DNA of 7,922 nucleotides, taken from contig JABDJW010000293.1 in assembly GCA_013002375.1 (NCBI GenBank), forward strand, positions 1-7,922, in the 5' to 3' direction. Numbering within the stretch: the first letter of the stretch is position 1; each line of letters starts with the position of its first letter. Below, one piece after another: positions 6,498 to 7,922 of this stretch. Source of the stretch: Acidimicrobiales bacterium. GTDB lineage: Bacteria > Actinomycetota > Acidimicrobiia > Acidimicrobiales > SHLQ01. Under the pieces are notes generated by a model. That model searched no databases. It saw only the letters and a list, made by a program, of their open reading frames with translations, and was not told where the DNA came from. Both the position numbers and the translations under genes were made by a program.

Positions 6498-7922
6498 ATG
6501 CAGATCGAAGTTCACCGGAGCTACACCAGCACTCGCCCCCCGGACGATGCCCATCCGTACCGCTCGGGCGCCTGGCGACCCCAGACCACCGAGTACAACG
6601 CCTGGGATCTCGATGTCGATGGCCGGATTCCCAATGACTTGGCGGGCACCTATCTGCGCAACACCGAAAACCCGCTGCTCGACTCCCTCGGCCGCTACCA
6701 CCCCTTCGATGGCGACGGCATGTTGCACGCCATCACGTTCGTCGACGGCGAGGCCAGCTACCGCAATCGGTTCGTGCGGACCGACGGTCTGGCCGCCGAA
6801 CTCGAAGCCCGGGAGCCCTTGTGGGCCGGCCTCGCCGAACGACCGACCAAGACCAAGGTCGACTACGGCTGGGGGGCCCGAGGATTGATGAAGGACGCCA
6901 GCAGCACCGATGTCACCGTGCATCGCGGCCTGGCCCTCAGCAGCTTCTACATGTGCGGTGAGCTCTACCGTCTCGATCCCGCCACCCTCACCGATGAGGG
7001 TCGCGAGACCTGGAGAGGCCGCTTTCCGGCCGAGGGGGTTTCGGCCCACCCCAAGGTCGATCCCCGGACCGGCGAGTTGCTGTTCTTCAACTACGGCACC
7101 GAAGCGCCCTACATGCACTACGGCGTGGTGTCCGACGAAGGCGAGTTGGTGCATTACACCGACATTCCTCTGCCCGGCTCCCGCCTCCCGCACGACATGG
7201 CCTTCACCGAGAACTACGTGATCCTCAACGACTTCCCGTTGTACTGGGATCCCGAAGCGCTGGCCGCCGGGCACTACGTCAACCGGATGCACGACGAGCC
7301 ATCGCGCTTCGCGGTCGTGCCCCGCCGGGGCACCGCGGCCGACATCATGTGGTTCGAGGCCGACCCGACCTTCGTGCTGCATTGGAACAACGCGTACGAG
7401 GACGCCGACGGTCGCATCGTGCTCGACGGCTTCTTCCAGGAGAACCCGGCTCCCGCGCCGCGGCCGGACCTCACGACCGACGAGAACATCTTCCGCTATC
7501 TCGATCTGTACACCATGGGCTCGAAGATCCACCGTTGGACGTTCGACCCCGCAACCGGACACACCAGCGAGGAACACCTCGACGAACGCATCCTGGAGTT
7601 CCCGGCCATCAACCCCGACCGGGCGGGCCTTCCCTACCGCTACGCGTACTACGCGCTTCCCTGTTCGGGCTGGTTCGGGTTCGAAGGCTTCGCCAAACAC
7701 GACCTCCACACCGGCGAGATCACGACGGTCGCCTTCCCGGCCGGTGTGTTCGGCTCCGAGGCGGTCGTCGTACCGCGGCCCGGCTCGGGCGCCGAGGACG
7801 ACGCCTACCTGCTCACCTACCTGTCCGACTGCAATGCCGATGCGTCGACCTGCGCGATCTACGATGCCGCCGACATCACGGCCGGACCGCTGGCGACCGT
7901 TGCCCTGCCGGAACGGATCTCC
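6498..7922 (+). CDS. Carotenoid cleavage oxygenase family protein (RPE65/lignostilbene-dioxygenase type), 3' truncated
   Basis: From the ATG at 6498 the frame is open for 475 residues to the window edge. Family landmarks are GTYLRNTENP (50-59), FDGDGMLHAITF (70-81), and three of the four iron-ligand histidines: H184 (SAHPKVD), H232 (LPHDMAF) and H295 (VLHWNNAY). Their spacing (48 and 63 residues) is normal for the family. The window ends at LPERIS, just before the usual GFHG segment carrying the fourth histidine. The enzyme uses non-heme Fe(II) and O2 to split a C=C bond of a carotenoid, apocarotenoid or stilbene-type compound into aldehydes or ketones. The segment KDASSTDVTVHRGLALS (132-148) replaces the commoner K-T-A-N-T-N stretch, so the substrate is hard to guess. 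It lies 21 bp after the SnoaL-like gene, with no obvious ribosome-binding site. Confidence 0.92.
   Translation, partial: MQIEVHRSYTSTRPPDDAHPYRSGAWRPQTTEYNAWDLDVDGRIPNDLAGTYLRNTENPLLDSLGRYHPFDGDGMLHAITFVDGEASYRNRFVRTDGLAAELEAREPLWAGLAERPTKTKVDYGWGARGLMKDASSTDVTVHRGLALSSFYMCGELYRLDPATLTDEGRETWRGRFPAEGVSAHPKVDPRTGELLFFNYGTEAPYMHYGVVSDEGELVHYTDIPLPGSRLPHDMAFTENYVILNDFPLYWDPEALAAGHYVNRMHDEPSRFAVVPRRGTAADIMWFEADPTFVLHWNNAYEDADGRIVLDGFFQENPAPAPRPDLTTDENIFRYLDLYTMGSKIHRWTFDPATGHTSEEHLDERILEFPAINPDRAGLPYRYAYYALPCSGWFGFEGFAKHDLHTGEITTVAFPAGVFGSEAVVVPRPGSGAEDDAYLLTYLSDCNADASTCAIYDAADITAGPLATVALPERIS

Noticed and set aside
5895..7709. 604-codon open frame on the minus strand
   Set aside because: It lies opposite the SnoaL-like and carotenoid oxygenase genes, which carry clear motifs. 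Its Val/Gly/His-rich product shows no recognisable domain; this is a high-GC antisense shadow.

Overview
The window is high-GC DNA with strongly G/C-biased third codon positions. Its gene content (a soluble bacterial-type cytochrome P450, SDR and ALDH oxidoreductases, a TauD-like oxygenase, a SnoaL-like protein and a carotenoid-oxygenase-family enzyme) fits an actinobacterium. An Acidimicrobiia-like or mycobacterium-like environmental lineage is an inference; no rRNA or other marker gene is present. Several genes have a TANNNT-type -10 box ending 6-7 bases before the start codon and no Shine-Dalgarno, the arrangement of leaderless transcripts common in actinobacteria. I see no mobile element, tRNA, rRNA or CRISPR.

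Layout. (1) 1-712 (-): N-terminal 237 residues of a cytochrome P450, cut by the window edge. It is divergent, across only 18 bp, from (2) 731-1474 (+), an SDR dehydrogenase, followed 8 bp later by (3) 1483-2970 (+), an aldehyde dehydrogenase. (4) 2971-3201 is intergenic. It ends in a clear intrinsic terminator (3139-3181) and also has a TATACT box at 3062-3067 with two further hairpins, so it may encode a small RNA of about 108 nt. (5) 3202-3738 (-): a two-BON-domain lipoprotein. (6) 3780-4604 (-): a TauD/TfdA-family Fe(II)/2-oxoglutarate dioxygenase. (7) 4605-4737: a spacer with three direct copies and one inverted copy of an ACCGGCCGAACTGGTTGGA-type repeat. (8) 4738-5868 (-): an M28-aminopeptidase-like protein lacking most of the usual metal ligands. 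It is divergent across 32 bp, containing a mirrored pair of -10 boxes, from (9) 5901-6476 (+), a SnoaL/NTF2-like protein, followed 21 bp later by (10) 6498-7922 (+), a carotenoid cleavage oxygenase truncated just before its expected fourth iron-ligand histidine.

How the genes may work together (inference). A P450 hydroxylates, an SDR oxidises the alcohol, and an ALDH oxidises the aldehyde to an acid. A carotenoid/stilbene cleavage oxygenase makes aldehydes by splitting a C=C bond, and a 2-oxoglutarate oxygenase adds another hydroxylation or heteroatom-removal step. Together this looks like oxidative catabolism of a hydrophobic, perhaps isoprenoid or aromatic, compound. Nothing in the sequence fixes the substrate, and the three transcription blocks may serve separate pathways.
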